Part shown: piece after piece, positions 45,125 through 54,104 of the stretch | Layout of the letters: each line of letters begins with the position of its first letter | Numbering within the stretch: position 1 is the stretch's first letter | Source of the DNA: Pseudomonas sp. BN411 | GTDB lineage: Bacteria; Pseudomonadota; Gammaproteobacteria; Pseudomonadales; Pseudomonadaceae | NCBI RefSeq assembly: GCF_029871235.1 | Contig: NZ_SSOM01000086.1 | Coordinates: 176,283 to 240,282 of the forward strand | Direction of reading: 5' to 3' | DNA length: 64,000 nucleotides | Notes under the pieces: generated by a model | Told to the model about the DNA's origin: nothing | What the model saw: the letters and a program-made list of their open reading frames with translations, nothing else | The model's database searches: none | Program-made: the position numbers and the translations under genes

Positions 45125-45208
45125 TTACAACGATCCGCAACAACCTGGCCTGACGTACGGACCGCACTTGCAATACTTGCAGTTGTCATAGCCTCGGTAT
45201 TCACTCAT
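45125..45208 (-). CDS. Possible 27-residue cysteine-rich peptide
   Basis: A short frame (ATG at 45208, stop at 45125) encodes 27 residues beginning MSEYRGYDNC, with cysteines at 10, 13, 15, 23 and 24, tyrosines at 4, 7, 12 and 18, and a CCGSL end. An AAGAGAA sequence precedes the ATG. The CxxCxC...CC pattern is what a metal- or cluster-binding peptide or a modified-peptide precursor would show, and five cysteines in 27 codons is unlikely to be random. There is no signal peptide. It may share a transcript with the 127-residue membrane protein. I do not recognise the family and coding is not proven. Confidence 0.4.
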   Translation of the reverse strand: MSEYRGYDNCKYCKCGPYVRPGCCGSL

Positions 45209-45328
45209 GACGTTCTCTTATAAGGAACGCGGCCCGGCCGCCCTGATGGGCAGGACCGGTGGAGTGGCTGGAGCCCGCCCATGACTTCGGGCGAAGGCCT
45301 CCGCAGAAACTGAACAGGGACCCCTCCT

Positions 45329-46624
45329 ATGCTCCGTCTAAGCCTCGCCGCCCTACTGGGCAGCCTGACCTTCTGTGCCCACGTGTTGGCCGCAGACCTG
45401 GATGCCGCCAGCTACGGTTTTCCGATCACCAACCCCTTTGAGGCGACCATCGCCACCACGCCGCCGGACCTGCGCAGCGCGGTGCCGGCGGACGACGACA
45501 TCGACCAGGCCGACTACGACCTGAAACTGCGCCCGGAACGTGAAAGCGCCCTGCCCGACAACTTCTGGTCGGTGAAGAAGCTGCGCTACCGCCTCGCGCA
45601 GCAGAAAGGCCCGGCGCCACTGGTGTTCGTCATTGCCGGCACCGGCGGCCACTACGCCAGTACCCACGCGGAGAATCTCAAGAAGCTGTTCTACGGCGCC
45701 GGCTACCACGTGGTGCAGCTCTCCTCGCCCACCAGCTACGACTTCATGGCCAGTGCCTCCCGCCATGCAACGCCCGGACTCACGGCCGAGGATGCCGATG
45801 ATCTCTACCGCGTGATGCAGGCCGTGCGCGCCCAGCATCCGGGCCTGGAGGTCACCGACTTCTACCTCACCGGATACAGCCTGGGCGCCCTGGAAGCCGC
45901 CTTCGTCAGTCATCTGGACGAAACCCGCCGCAGCTTCAACTTCAAGCGCGTGCTGCTGCTCAATCCGCCGGTGAACCTCTACACCTCGGTCACCAACCTC
46001 GACCGCCTGGTGCAGACCCGCGTGAAGGGCGTCGACGACACCACCACCTTCTACCAGGTGGTGCTCGGCAAATTGACCCGTTACTTCCAGCAGAAGGGCT
46101 ACATCGACCTCAACGACGCCCTGCTCTTCGACTTCCAGGAGTCCAAACAGCGGCTCTCCAATGAACAGATGGCGATGCTGATCGGCACGTCCTTCCGCTT
46201 CTCTTCCTCGGACATCGCCTTCACCTCGGACCTGATCAACCATCGCGGCCTGATCACTCCGGTGAAGTACCCCATCAACGAAGGCACCAGCCTGACGCCC
46301 TTCTACAAGCGCGCCCTGCAGTGCGACTTCGATTGCTACATCACCGAGCAGCTGATCCCCTACTGGCGCGCCCGCTTCGACGGCGGCAGCCTGACCCAGC
46401 TGATCAACCAGGTCAGCCTCTATGCCCTGGAGGACTACCTCAAGGACAGCAGCAAGATCGCGGTGATGCACAACGCCGACGATCTCATCCTCGGCCCCGG
46501 TGACCTCGGTTTCCTGCGCCGCGCCATGGGCGACCGCCTGACCGTGTACCCGCACGGCGGGCACTGCGGCAACCTCAACTACCGCGTCAACGGCGACGCC
46601 ATGCTGGAGTTCTTCCGTGGCTAA
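45329..46624 (+). CDS. Secreted alpha/beta-hydrolase paired with MlaA
   Basis: A 431-residue protein with a signal peptide (about 1-21, cleavage after VLA) and an alpha/beta-hydrolase core. The nucleophile is S184 in LTGYSLGALEA, and the oxyanion region is likely in FVIAGTGGHY. A late NADDLILGPGDL and HGGHCGN supply the candidate aspartate and histidine. Homologues in pseudomonads lie directly before mlaA, and here the two genes overlap by eight bases. That suggests a periplasmic lipase or phospholipase acting with lipid-asymmetry maintenance; activity is inferred. Some older annotations called this family a protein kinase, which the sequence does not support. Confidence 0.82.
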   Translation: MLRLSLAALLGSLTFCAHVLAADLDAASYGFPITNPFEATIATTPPDLRSAVPADDDIDQADYDLKLRPERESALPDNFWSVKKLRYRLAQQKGPAPLVFVIAGTGGHYASTHAENLKKLFYGAGYHVVQLSSPTSYDFMASASRHATPGLTAEDADDLYRVMQAVRAQHPGLEVTDFYLTGYSLGALEAAFVSHLDETRRSFNFKRVLLLNPPVNLYTSVTNLDRLVQTRVKGVDDTTTFYQVVLGKLTRYFQQKGYIDLNDALLFDFQESKQRLSNEQMAMLIGTSFRFSSSDIAFTSDLINHRGLITPVKYPINEGTSLTPFYKRALQCDFDCYITEQLIPYWRARFDGGSLTQLINQVSLYALEDYLKDSSKIAVMHNADDLILGPGDLGFLRRAMGDRLTVYPHGGHCGNLNYRVNGDAMLEFFRG

Positions 46625-47381
46625 GAAAGCACTCTTCATCGCCCTGCTGCTGACCAGTGGCCTGGCTGTGGCCCAGGAGCCCGACCAGGACGGTTTCACC
46701 CAACCGCTGAAGGACCTGAAATTCAACCCCGGCCTGGACCAGCGCGAGTTCGAGCGCTCCACCCTGGACGCGCTGAGCGTGTACGACCCCTACGAGTCCT
46801 GGAACCGTCGGGTCTACCACTTCAACTACCGTTTCGACGAATGGGTGTTCCTGCCTGTGGTGCGTGGCTACCGCTATGTCACGCCGGGCTTCTTACGCAG
46901 CGGCGTGAGCAATTTCTTCAGCAACCTGGGCGATGTCCCCAACCTGCTGAACAGCGCGCTGCAGCTCAAGGGCCAGCGCTCCATGGAAATCACCGGCCGC
47001 CTGCTGCTGAACACCACCATCGGCGTCGTCGGCCTCTGGGACCCGGCCACGCGCATGGGGCTCCCCAAGCAGACCGAGGACTTCGGCCAGACCCTCGGCT
47101 ACTACGGCGTCACCGATGGCCCCTACCTGATGCTGCCGATCCTCGGCCCATCCAACCTGCGGGATACCGGCGGACTGGTGGTGGACTACGTCGCCGACTA
47201 CCAGATCAACTTCCTGAACGTGCCGGAAGTCGCCAGCAACCACCCGGAAATCACCGCGCTACGCATGGTGGACAAGCGCTACACCACCAATTTCCGCTAC
47301 GGCCAGCTCAACACCCCGTTCGAGTACGAGAAGCTGCGCTACGTCTATACCCAGTCGCGCAGGTTGCAGATTGCCGAGTAA
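46617..47381 (+). CDS. mlaA: MlaA/VacJ family protein of outer-membrane lipid asymmetry
   Basis: A 254-residue MlaA homologue. MlaA removes misplaced phospholipids from the outer leaflet and hands them to MlaC. The family signatures are present: YDPYESWNRRVYHFNY (about 60-75), LNTTIGVVGLWDPAT (about 129-143) and the QTLGYYGVTDGPYLMLPILGPS block. Unusually, the signal sequence (LLLTSGLAVAQEP) has no cysteine and hence no lipobox, so it should be cut by signal peptidase I, not lipidated as E. coli MlaA is. It overlaps the preceding hydrolase gene by eight bases. The other mla genes are not in the window. Confidence 0.9.
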   Translation: MAKKALFIALLLTSGLAVAQEPDQDGFTQPLKDLKFNPGLDQREFERSTLDALSVYDPYESWNRRVYHFNYRFDEWVFLPVVRGYRYVTPGFLRSGVSNFFSNLGDVPNLLNSALQLKGQRSMEITGRLLLNTTIGVVGLWDPATRMGLPKQTEDFGQTLGYYGVTDGPYLMLPILGPSNLRDTGGLVVDYVADYQINFLNVPEVASNHPEITALRMVDKRYTTNFRYGQLNTPFEYEKLRYVYTQSRRLQIAE

Positions 47382-47400
47382 GGCCACCGGCCTCGGCATT

Positions 47401-47500
47401 TGTAGGGGCGAATTCATTCGCCAAGGGCGGCGAAGCTGCCCCTTCGCCACGTCACGCCGAACCTCCGGTCCGGTTTGGCGAATGAATTCGCCCCTACAGA
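47401..47500. repeat. 100-bp inverted repeat with GGGGCGAATTCATTCGCCA arms
   Basis: TGTAGGGGCGAATTCATTCGCCA and its reverse complement TTGGCGAATGAATTCGCCCCTACA face each other across about 55 bases, one of the longest perfect stems in the window. It separates mlaA from the pirin gene, which share orientation. Confidence 0.92.
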
Positions 47501-47606
47501 GAAGCCAATAGATCGATAAACAAGATAGAAAACAAGAAAAAACACGCACCATTCATTCAATTCATAGGCGTAGCATCCCGCTCATTCCAACCTTGAGGAG
47601 GTTCAG

Positions 47607-48452
47607 ATGAGCTACCGCCAGATTCTCGAACAACGCCCCGGCCAGCCCGCGTCCGACGGTGCCGGCGTCAACCTGACCCGCGTCTTCGCTGAGCAGGGCG
47701 TACCGCGCTTCGACCCCTTCCTGATGCTCGACGAGTTCGGCTCGGCCAACCCCGACGACTACGTCGCCGGCTTTCCGCCGCACCCGCATCGCGGCTTCGA
47801 AACCATCACCTACATGATCGAAGGGCGCATGCGCCACGAGGACCACCTGGGCAACAGCGGCCTGCTGCAGAACGGCGGCGTGCAATGGATGACCGCCGCA
47901 CGCGGGATCATCCACAGCGAAATGCCGGAGCAGGAAGAAGGTGTGATGCGTGGCTTCCAGATCTGGCTGAACCTGCCGGGCAAGGACAAGATGGGCGACC
48001 CCGGCTACCGCGACTTCGACCCGGCGGAAATTCCGCGGGTCCGCACGGCCGAAGGCGTCGAGGCACTGGTGATCGCCGGCCGCTTCGACGATGGCCAGGT
48101 CACCCGCGATGGCGCCGTGCAGCGCCCGCACAGCGAGCCGCACATCTTCGACCTCGACCTGCCCGCTGGCAGCCGGGTATCGCCGCAACTGGCCGACGGC
48201 CTGCGGGTGATGCTCTATGTCTACGAAGGCAACGTGCACCTGAACGGCCACGCCATCGGCAAGGGACGGCTGGTGCGCCTCTCCGAACAGGGTGCCCTGG
48301 AGCTGGCCAGCGATGACGGTGCCAAGGTCCTGCTGCTGGCGGGTCGCCCGTTGGGTGAACCCATCGTCCAGTACGGCCCCTTCGTGATGAATACCCGCGA
48401 GGAGATCGAGCAGGCGCTGAGGGACTACCGGGATGGCCGTTTCGGCGTATGA
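47607..48452 (+). CDS. Pirin-family protein
   Basis: A 281-residue bicupin of the pirin family. The N-terminal cupin carries the metal ligands: H59 and H61 in PPHPHRGFET, then histidine and glutamate in ARGIIHSEMPE near 103-107. Bacterial pirins bind Fe/Mn and are variously quercetinases or regulators of pyruvate metabolism; which applies here cannot be told. A GAGGAGG ribosome-binding site precedes the ATG. The upstream 100 bases beyond the repeat are A-rich and probably hold its promoter. Confidence 0.93.
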   Translation: MSYRQILEQRPGQPASDGAGVNLTRVFAEQGVPRFDPFLMLDEFGSANPDDYVAGFPPHPHRGFETITYMIEGRMRHEDHLGNSGLLQNGGVQWMTAARGIIHSEMPEQEEGVMRGFQIWLNLPGKDKMGDPGYRDFDPAEIPRVRTAEGVEALVIAGRFDDGQVTRDGAVQRPHSEPHIFDLDLPAGSRVSPQLADGLRVMLYVYEGNVHLNGHAIGKGRLVRLSEQGALELASDDGAKVLLLAGRPLGEPIVQYGPFVMNTREEIEQALRDYRDGRFGV

Positions 48453-48479
48453 CACCTTGGCCGGGCTGAACGTTGGTCG

Positions 48480-48570
48480 TTACGCAGGGTGGGTCACGCT
48501 TCACCGACCCACCATCTGCGTCACGCCGGGCTCCGCTGGTGGACGTAGCGAGCGACGTCCACCCTACGGC
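48480..48570. repeat. GGGTGGGTCACGCTTCACCGACCCACC-type repeat
   Basis: A hairpin GGTGGGTCACGCTTCACCGACCCACC and a second arm GGTGGACGTAGCGAGCGACGTCCACC fill the convergent gap between the pirin and patatin genes. Closely related to 54105-54196. Confidence 0.8.
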
Positions 48571-49772
48571 TGGAGAGCCGGAACGATGTGGGGATAGACC
48601 GGGGCCATCTCCAGGCCGAGGAAGCGCTGCAACTCGGCGCGCTTGGCCATGGCGTCCTGGTAACCCAGCTCGATCAGTTCGTTGCAGTATCCAGGCTCGA
48701 ACAGCAGATAACTGAGTACCCCCGCCCCACTCGCCCGGGTCGCCCCCGGACCGCGCAGGAAGGTGCGGATGGCGCGGGGCATCTCGCGGCGGTGGCGAGC
48801 GGCGATTTCATCCAGTGGCCGGCTCGGCGAGATCACCAGCACCTCCACCTGCTCCGAACTCAGATGGCGTGGCCGCAATTCGGGCGGGATGGCCCGGCTC
48901 ATCCGATTGATCCGCTCCAGCAGTTCGATGTCGCTTTCCAGGTTGTCGATGAAGGTGCTGTTCAGCAGATGCCCGCTGATCTGCGCCAGGGTCGGCGGAC
49001 GGCCGCCCTGGGGTTGCGCCATTTCCTGGCTGGGGTTCATGCCCAGCGGGTTGCCGCTCACACCCACCACCAGTACCCGATTGGCGCCCAGGTGCAATGC
49101 CGGACTGATGGGCGCCGTCTGGCGTACCGCACCGTCGCCGAAATATTCGCGCCCCATGCGTACTGCGGGGAACAGCAGGGGAATCGCCGCGCTGGCCATC
49201 AGGTGCTCGACACTCAGACGGGTCGGCACACCGACACGGCGGTGGCGATACCAGGGATCGATGGTGGCGCGGCCCTGGTAGAAGGTCACCGCCTGGCCGG
49301 TCTCGTACCCGAAGGCGGTCACGGCCACGGCACGCAGTTGGCGGGTGCGGACGGCGGCGGAGATGCCGGTGAAGTCCAGCTCGCGGGTCAGCAACTCTCG
49401 CAGGGGAGCGTTGTCCAGCAGCGCCACAGGGATATCACGGCCCAGTCCGAGCAGGCTGTGACCGAAGAATCGCGAACTCTGGCGGATCACGCCGGGCCAG
49501 TCGCTGCGGTAGACCTCTCCGCAATGAAAGCCTTGCCAGACGCTGTTGAGACGACGGACAGCCTGACTGAAGTGCAATGCACCGCAGGCCAGGCCAACGG
49601 CATTCACCGCACCGGCGGAGGTGCCGACGATGACCGGAAAAGGGTTGCAGGCGGCATCTGGCAGCAGGTCCGCAATGGCGCCCAGCACCCCGACCTGATA
49701 AGCCGCCCGCGAACCGCCACCGGAAAGGATCAGCCCGGTAACGGGCTTCTGGGTGGCGGTGCTGGCATCCAT
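48564..49772 (-). CDS. Patatin-like phospholipase
   Basis: A 402-residue cytoplasmic-looking patatin: glycine-rich oxyanion loop SGGGSRAAY (17-25), nucleophile S52 in GTSAG, and the dyad aspartate in YFGDGAVRQ (about 213). It should hydrolyse acyl esters of phospholipids or lysophospholipids. No signal peptide or type III/V secretion feature is visible. The ATG at 49772 is preferred because the 41 residues of frame upstream overlap the end of lpxL. It lies 37 bases downstream of lpxL, so acyl addition and removal genes share a transcript. Confidence 0.88.
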   Translation of the reverse strand: MDASTATQKPVTGLILSGGGSRAAYQVGVLGAIADLLPDAACNPFPVIVGTSAGAVNAVGLACGALHFSQAVRRLNSVWQGFHCGEVYRSDWPGVIRQSSRFFGHSLLGLGRDIPVALLDNAPLRELLTRELDFTGISAAVRTRQLRAVAVTAFGYETGQAVTFYQGRATIDPWYRHRRVGVPTRLSVEHLMASAAIPLLFPAVRMGREYFGDGAVRQTAPISPALHLGANRVLVVGVSGNPLGMNPSQEMAQPQGGRPPTLAQISGHLLNSTFIDNLESDIELLERINRMSRAIPPELRPRHLSSEQVEVLVISPSRPLDEIAARHRREMPRAIRTFLRGPGATRASGAGVLSYLLFEPGYCNELIELGYQDAMAKRAELQRFLGLEMAPVYPHIVPALQP

Positions 49773-49809
49773 GGACTGCTCTCCGGGCGGGATTCCCCGA
49801 TTATAGGTT

Positions 49810-50730
49810 TCAGTAAAGCTTCGGCGCGCCTTCGGGCCGGGTCTTGAAGCGACGGTGGGCCCAGAGGTACTGCTCGGGGCATTCACGCACCGCACCTTCC
49901 ACCCACTGGTTGACGCGCAGGCAATCGGCTTCCTCGGTGTCGCCGGGGAAATCGGACAGCGGCGGATGAATCACCAGCCGGTAGCCGGAACCATCCTCCA
50001 GGCGACGCTGGGTGAAGGGCAGGACGATGGCACGGCCCAGACGGGCGAACTTGGTGGTGGCAGTGACGGTGGCAGCCTCGATGCCGAACAGCGGCACGAA
50101 GATGCTCTGCTTGCGGCCGTAGTCCTGGTCCGGCGCGTACCAGATGGCGCGACCGGCGCGCAGCACCTTGAGCATGGCGCGCACGTCCTCGCGTTCGATG
50201 GCGGTGGCATCCAGGTTGTGGCGCTCGCGGCCACGGCGCTGGATGAAATCGAACACGGCGTTCTTGTGCTCACGGTACATGCCGTCGATGGTGTGCACCT
50301 GCCCGAGCAGCGCGGCGCCGATCTCCAACGTGGTGAAATGCACGGCCATGAGGATCACCCCCTGGCCTTCGGCCTGGGCCTTCTGCAGGTGTTCCAGGCC
50401 TTCTATATGGGAAAGCTGTGCCAGACGCGCCTTGGGCCACCACCAGCTCATGGCCATCTCGAAGAAGGCGATACCGGTGGAGGCGAAGTTTTCCCTCAGC
50501 AGGCGCTCACGCTCGCGGCTGGAGAGCTCGGGAAAGCACAGCTCCAGATTGCGCCGGGCGATCTTGCGCCGCGAACCAGCCACCGTCAGCATCAGCGCCC
50601 CCAGTGCACGCCCCAGCCCCAGTTGCACCCGGTACGGCAGCAGGGTGATCAGCCAGAGCAGGCCCAGCCCCAGCCACAGCGCCCAAAAGCGCGGGTGAAG
50701 GAACTGTGGGCGAAATTGAGGTCTATCCAT
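49810..50730 (-). CDS. lpxL: Lipid A lauroyl (late) acyltransferase, LpxL/HtrB type
   Basis: A 306-residue inner-membrane acyltransferase that adds a secondary acyl chain to Kdo2-lipid IVA. A single N-terminal helix (about 15-33) anchors it, and the catalytic HX4E dyad is H131/E136 in AVHFTTLEIG. The length equals E. coli LpxL. The conserved ARRNLELCFPELS and IWYAPDQDYG segments are in place. The ATG at 50730 gives the family-like MDRPQFRPQFLHPRFW start. It is divergent from minC, the arrangement I recall from P. aeruginosa. Acyl-chain preference (C12 or 2-hydroxy-C12) cannot be read from the sequence. Confidence 0.92.
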   Translation of the reverse strand: MDRPQFRPQFLHPRFWALWLGLGLLWLITLLPYRVQLGLGRALGALMLTVAGSRRKIARRNLELCFPELSSRERERLLRENFASTGIAFFEMAMSWWWPKARLAQLSHIEGLEHLQKAQAEGQGVILMAVHFTTLEIGAALLGQVHTIDGMYREHKNAVFDFIQRRGRERHNLDATAIEREDVRAMLKVLRAGRAIWYAPDQDYGRKQSIFVPLFGIEAATVTATTKFARLGRAIVLPFTQRRLEDGSGYRLVIHPPLSDFPGDTEEADCLRVNQWVEGAVRECPEQYLWAHRRFKTRPEGAPKLY

Positions 50731-50793
50731 CTCTGAATCCGCTTGAGCGAGAAAACCGCGCATTCTACTCCAAATGCGCCTCCCCCTTCCGGC

Positions 50794-50822
50794 TTGCTAG
50801 CGCCGGACGATCTCGCTATAAG
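50794..50822 (+). promoter_or_regulatory. Sigma-70 promoter of minCDE
   Basis: TTGCTA (50794-50799) and TATAAG (50817-50822) are separated by exactly 17 bases, about 30 bases ahead of the minC start. Four of six and five of six matches. Confidence 0.65.
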
Positions 50823-50851
50823 TCCTCGCCATTCACGACTGCAGGCAGACC

Positions 50852-51598
50852 ATGAGCCAAGCCGACCTTCTCGACCAAGAACCCGTGTTCCAGCTCAAGG
50901 GCAGCATGCTCGCCATCACCGTGATGGAACTGGCCCACAACGACCTCGAACGCCTCGATCGGCAACTGGACGAGAAAGTCGCCCAGGCCCCCAACTTTTT
51001 CCAGAACACCCCACTGGTGATGGCGCTGGACAAGCTGCCTGAAGGCGAACCGCCGCTGGACCTCCCGGTGCTGCTGGAAATCTGCCGCCGCCACGGTCTA
51101 CGCACCCTGGCCATCCGCGCGCAACGCGAAGACCACATTGCCGCCGCCGACGCCCTGGACATCCCGGTGCTGCCGCCGTCCGGCGCCCGCGAACGCCCCA
51201 TCGACCCGGTAGAACCCGAGGCGAAGAAAAAAGTCGAAAAACCCGCCGAGCCGCCCAAGCCCGAGGTGCAACCGACCAAGGTCATCACCACCCCGGTGCG
51301 TGGTGGCCAGCAGGTTTATGCGCCCGGCGGCGACCTGGTGGTCCTCGCCGCGGTCAGCCCCGGTGCGGAACTTCTCGCCGACGGCAATATCCATGTGTAC
51401 GGCCCGATGCGCGGCCGCGCGCTGGCCGGTATCAAGGGCGATACCAAGGCGCGGATTTTCTGTCGCCAATTGGCCGCCGAACTGGTCTCCGTAGCCGGCC
51501 AGTACAAGGTTGCAGACGACTTGCGCCGCGATCCGCTGTGGGGTCAGCAGGTGCAGGTCAGCCTGTCGGGAGACGTGTTGAACATCACCCGCCTTTAA
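50852..51598 (+). CDS. minC: Septum site-determining protein MinC
   Basis: A 248-residue division inhibitor that blocks FtsZ-ring assembly near the poles when bound to MinD. The N-terminal FtsZ-inhibiting domain (1 to about 105) begins [17 protein letters not shown] proline/lysine linker (about 115-150) leads to the C-terminal beta-helix (about 150-248) with [23 protein letters not shown] and [16 protein letters not shown]-like [17 protein letters not shown], the MinD-binding and dimer surface. First gene of minCDE; the stop is 101 bases before minD. Confidence 0.95.
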   Translation: MSQADLLDQEPVFQLKGSMLAITVMELAHNDLERLDRQLDEKVAQAPNFFQNTPLVMALDKLPEGEPPLDLPVLLEICRRHGLRTLAIRAQREDHIAAADALDIPVLPPSGARERPIDPVEPEAKKKVEKPAEPPKPEVQPTKVITTPVRGGQQVYAPGGDLVVLAAVSPGAELLADGNIHVYGPMRGRALAGIKGDTKARIFCRQLAAELVSVAGQYKVADDLRRDPLWGQQVQVSLSGDVLNITRL

Positions 51599-51699
51599 CG
51601 GATACTGCCGCGAAATTTCAGGGAACTGAAAGGGAAGAAGGACGGTTCGGGCGAACCGATAACTTCCCGGTTTTACTTATTCATTTGGGGTGAATCACC

Positions 51700-52515
51700 T
51701 TGGCCAAGATCCTCGTTGTCACGTCCGGCAAGGGTGGAGTGGGTAAAACCACCACCAGCGCCGCAATCGGTACCGGTCTCGCACTGCGTGGTCACAAGAC
51801 TGTCATCGTCGACTTCGACGTCGGCCTGCGTAACCTCGACCTGATCATGGGTTGTGAACGCCGCGTGGTGTACGACTTCGTCAACGTCATCAATGGCGAA
51901 GCGAGCCTCACCCAGGCCCTGATCAAGGACAAGCGCCTTGAGAACCTCTACGTGCTGGCCGCCAGCCAGACCCGTGACAAGGACGCGCTGACCCTCGAAG
52001 GCGTCGGCAAGGTCATCGAGGAACTGAAGCAGAATTTCGAATACGTGGTCTGCGACTCGCCGGCCGGTATCGAGAAAGGCGCCCACCTGGCCATGTACTA
52101 CGCCGACGAGGCGATCGTCGTGACCAACCCGGAAGTCTCCTCCGTGCGTGACTCGGACCGCATGCTCGGCCTGCTAGCCAGCAAGTCCCGCCGCGCCGAG
52201 AAAGGCGAAGATCCGATCAAGGAACGCCTGCTTCTGACCCGTTACAACCCCGAGCGCGTCACCAAGGGCGAAATGCTCGGCGTCGAAGACGTCGAGGAAA
52301 TCCTCGCCATCAACCTGCTCGGTGTCATCCCGGAATCCCAGGCGGTACTCAAGGCCTCCAACCAGGGTATTCCGGTCATCCTCGACGACCAGAGCGACGC
52401 CGGCCAGGCGTACAGCGATGCCGTCGACCGCCTGCTCGGCAAGGAGCTGCCCCATCGCTTCCTCGACGTGCAGAAGAAGGGACTCTTACAACGCCTGTTC
52501 GGAGGCCGTGAATGA
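51700..52515 (+). CDS. minD: Septum site-determining ATPase MinD
   Basis: A 271-residue ParA-like ATPase that recruits MinC to the membrane and oscillates with MinE. It has the deviant Walker [10 protein letters not shown] (10-18, with signature K11 and K16), the switch region [13 protein letters not shown], and a C-terminal amphipathic membrane-targeting helix ending [10 protein letters not shown]. Translation starts at TTG, preceded by GGGGTGA; no in-frame ATG fits, since the residue after the start is the conserved AKILVV. It overlaps minE by four bases (ATGA). Confidence 0.97.
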   Translation: MAKILVVTSGKGGVGKTTTSAAIGTGLALRGHKTVIVDFDVGLRNLDLIMGCERRVVYDFVNVINGEASLTQALIKDKRLENLYVLAASQTRDKDALTLEGVGKVIEELKQNFEYVVCDSPAGIEKGAHLAMYYADEAIVVTNPEVSSVRDSDRMLGLLASKSRRAEKGEDPIKERLLLTRYNPERVTKGEMLGVEDVEEILAINLLGVIPESQAVLKASNQGIPVILDDQSDAGQAYSDAVDRLLGKELPHRFLDVQKKGLLQRLFGGRE

Positions 52516-52766
52516 ACATTTTCGACTTCTTTCGCGAGCGGAAGAAGCAGAACAGCGCTTCGATCGCTAAGGAACGACTCCAGATCATCGTTGCCCACGA
52601 ACGTGGCCAACGTAGCCAACCCGACTACCTGCCTGCCCTGCAGAAAGACCTGGTCGACGTGATCCGCAAATATGTCGACATCGACGAAGAGCAGGTTCAG
52701 GTCCTGCTGGAGAATCAGGGCAGCTGTTCTATTCTCGAGCTGAACATCACCCTGCCCGATCGTTGA
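52512..52766 (+). CDS. minE: Cell division topological specificity factor MinE
   Basis: An 84-residue protein that triggers MinD ATP hydrolysis and confines MinCD to the poles. The N-terminus ([13 protein letters not shown]) is the membrane-binding helix; residues about 13-32 contact MinD, and the C-terminal half ([20 protein letters not shown]) is the topological-specificity domain. Length is typical. It begins within the end of minD and is followed by a hairpin terminator. Confidence 0.97.
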   Translation: MNIFDFFRERKKQNSASIAKERLQIIVAHERGQRSQPDYLPALQKDLVDVIRKYVDIDEEQVQVLLENQGSCSILELNITLPDR

Positions 52767-52799
52767 TCGAGCGTTAGACCCGGGTCCTTATGGATCCAC

Positions 52800-52828
52800 G
52801 ACGGCGGCTTCGGCCGCCGTCTTCATTT
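52800..52828 (+). terminator. Terminator-like hairpin after minE
   Basis: GACGGCGGC-TTCG-GCCGCCGTC followed by TTCATTT. The stem is very strong but the T tract is interrupted, so some read-through into rluA (starts 52840) is likely. Confidence 0.7.
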
Positions 52829-52839
52829 CCGGAACTCCC

Positions 52840-53475
52840 ATGCCGCTTTCCCAGATCGAATTCATCCACCGGGACGATGCCCTGCTGGTGGTCAACAAGC
52901 CCACCCTGCTGCTGTCGGTGCCCGGCCGTGCCGACGACAACAAGGATTGCCTGATTACCCGCCTGCAGGAAAACGGCTACCCCGAGGCGCGTATCGTCCA
53001 CCGTCTGGACTGGGAGACCTCCGGCCTGATCGTGCTGGCCCGCGACGCCGACAGCCACCGCGAGTTGTCCCGCCAGTTTCACGACCGCGAGACCGAGAAG
53101 GCCTACACCGCGCTCTGCTGGGGCGAGCCGGAGCTGGACAGCGGCCGCATCGAGCTGCCGCTGCGCTACGACCCGCCGACCAAACCGCGCCATGTGGTGG
53201 ACTTCGAGCACGGCCGCCATGCGCTGACCTTCTGGCGCGTGATAGAGCGCTGCGGCCACTACAGCCGGGTCGAGCTGACCCCCATCACCGGCCGCTCGCA
53301 CCAGCTGCGCGTGCACATGCTGTCCATCGGACATCCGCTGCTTGGCGACCGCCTCTACGCCAACCCCGAAGCGCTGGCCGCCCATGATCGCCTCTGCCTG
53401 CACGCCAGCCTGCTCTGCCTGACCCATCCCCAGACGGGTGAACGCCTGAGATTCGAGTGCCCGGCGCCGTTCTGA
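52840..53475 (+). CDS. rluA: RluA-family rRNA/tRNA pseudouridine synthase
   Basis: A 211-residue enzyme that converts uridine to pseudouridine in 23S rRNA (746) and tRNA (32) if it follows E. coli RluA. The catalytic aspartate is D57 in RIVHRLDWETSGL, the defining motif. TPITGRSHQLRVHMLSIGHPLLGD near 147-170 is the second conserved block. There is no N-terminal S4 domain, as expected for RluA proper and not RluC/D. It sits directly after minCDE, as in other pseudomonads. Confidence 0.9.
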   Translation: MPLSQIEFIHRDDALLVVNKPTLLLSVPGRADDNKDCLITRLQENGYPEARIVHRLDWETSGLIVLARDADSHRELSRQFHDRETEKAYTALCWGEPELDSGRIELPLRYDPPTKPRHVVDFEHGRHALTFWRVIERCGHYSRVELTPITGRSHQLRVHMLSIGHPLLGDRLYANPEALAAHDRLCLHASLLCLTHPQTGERLRFECPAPF

Positions 53476-53512
53476 CCTAGGCTCAAGAAAAAGACCTCGA
53501 TTCGGGAAAGAG

Positions 53513-54088
53513 ATGAGCCTCACCGAGTTCTACAACGCCACCGAGGGGCAACCCGCCCGCTATACCCTGCTCACTGCCCTGGAAATCTGGGACGGGCCGC
53601 CTGGCCATGCCCTCGATCTTGGCTGCGGTGCTGGCCGCGACACCCTCGAACTGCTCAGGCGCGGCTGGAAGGTAATGGCGGTGGATGCGGAACCCGAGGC
53701 ACTGGCCCGCCTCGATGCCCAGCTGGATGACGAAAAGCGCCAGAGGCTGCAAAGCCGCTGCTGCCGCTTCGAAAGCCTGCCGTTGCCACCGGCCGACCTG
53801 GTCAACTCCAGTTTTGCCCTGCCGCTCTGCCCGCCCTCGGCCTTTCCCGCCCTCTGGCAGGCTATTTGCGGCGCCCTGCCGGTTGGCGGTCTGTTCGCCG
53901 GTCACCTGTTCGGCGAACGGGACGACTGGGCCGACAACGGCATCACCATCCTGCGCCGCCGGCAACTGGAAGAACTGCTGTCTGGCTGGGCCGTGCTGAT
54001 GCTCGAAGAGAAGGAAGAGGACGGCATCACCGCCAAGGGCCGCAACAAGCACTGGCACCTGTTTTCGGTGGTAGCCCGTCGCCTTTGA
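53513..54088 (+). CDS. Class I SAM-dependent methyltransferase
   Basis: A 191-residue cytoplasmic methyltransferase with a clear SAM-binding motif, ALDLGCGAGRDTLELLRRGW (about 33-52), and acidic VMAVDAEPEAL. The protein resembles the TehB/thiopurine-type small methyltransferases. The substrate is unknown. It starts 37 bases after rluA and is probably transcribed with it. The stop is followed by a dispersed repeat. Confidence 0.85.
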   Translation: MSLTEFYNATEGQPARYTLLTALEIWDGPPGHALDLGCGAGRDTLELLRRGWKVMAVDAEPEALARLDAQLDDEKRQRLQSRCCRFESLPLPPADLVNSSFALPLCPPSAFPALWQAICGALPVGGLFAGHLFGERDDWADNGITILRRRQLEELLSGWAVLMLEEKEEDGITAKGRNKHWHLFSVVARRL

Positions 54089-54104
54089 TCGGTCACCGTT
54101 TTCC

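Noticed and set aside
42889-45204. 771-codon leftward frame over the GH17 gene
   Set aside because: It covers the GH17 gene antisense and contains no recognisable domain. The GH17 catalytic glutamates on the other strand are decisive.
45329-46624. Serine/threonine protein kinase (older label for this family)
   Set aside because: No kinase motifs (glycine loop, HRD, DFG) are present. A GYSLG nucleophile elbow and a signal peptide fit an alpha/beta-hydrolase.
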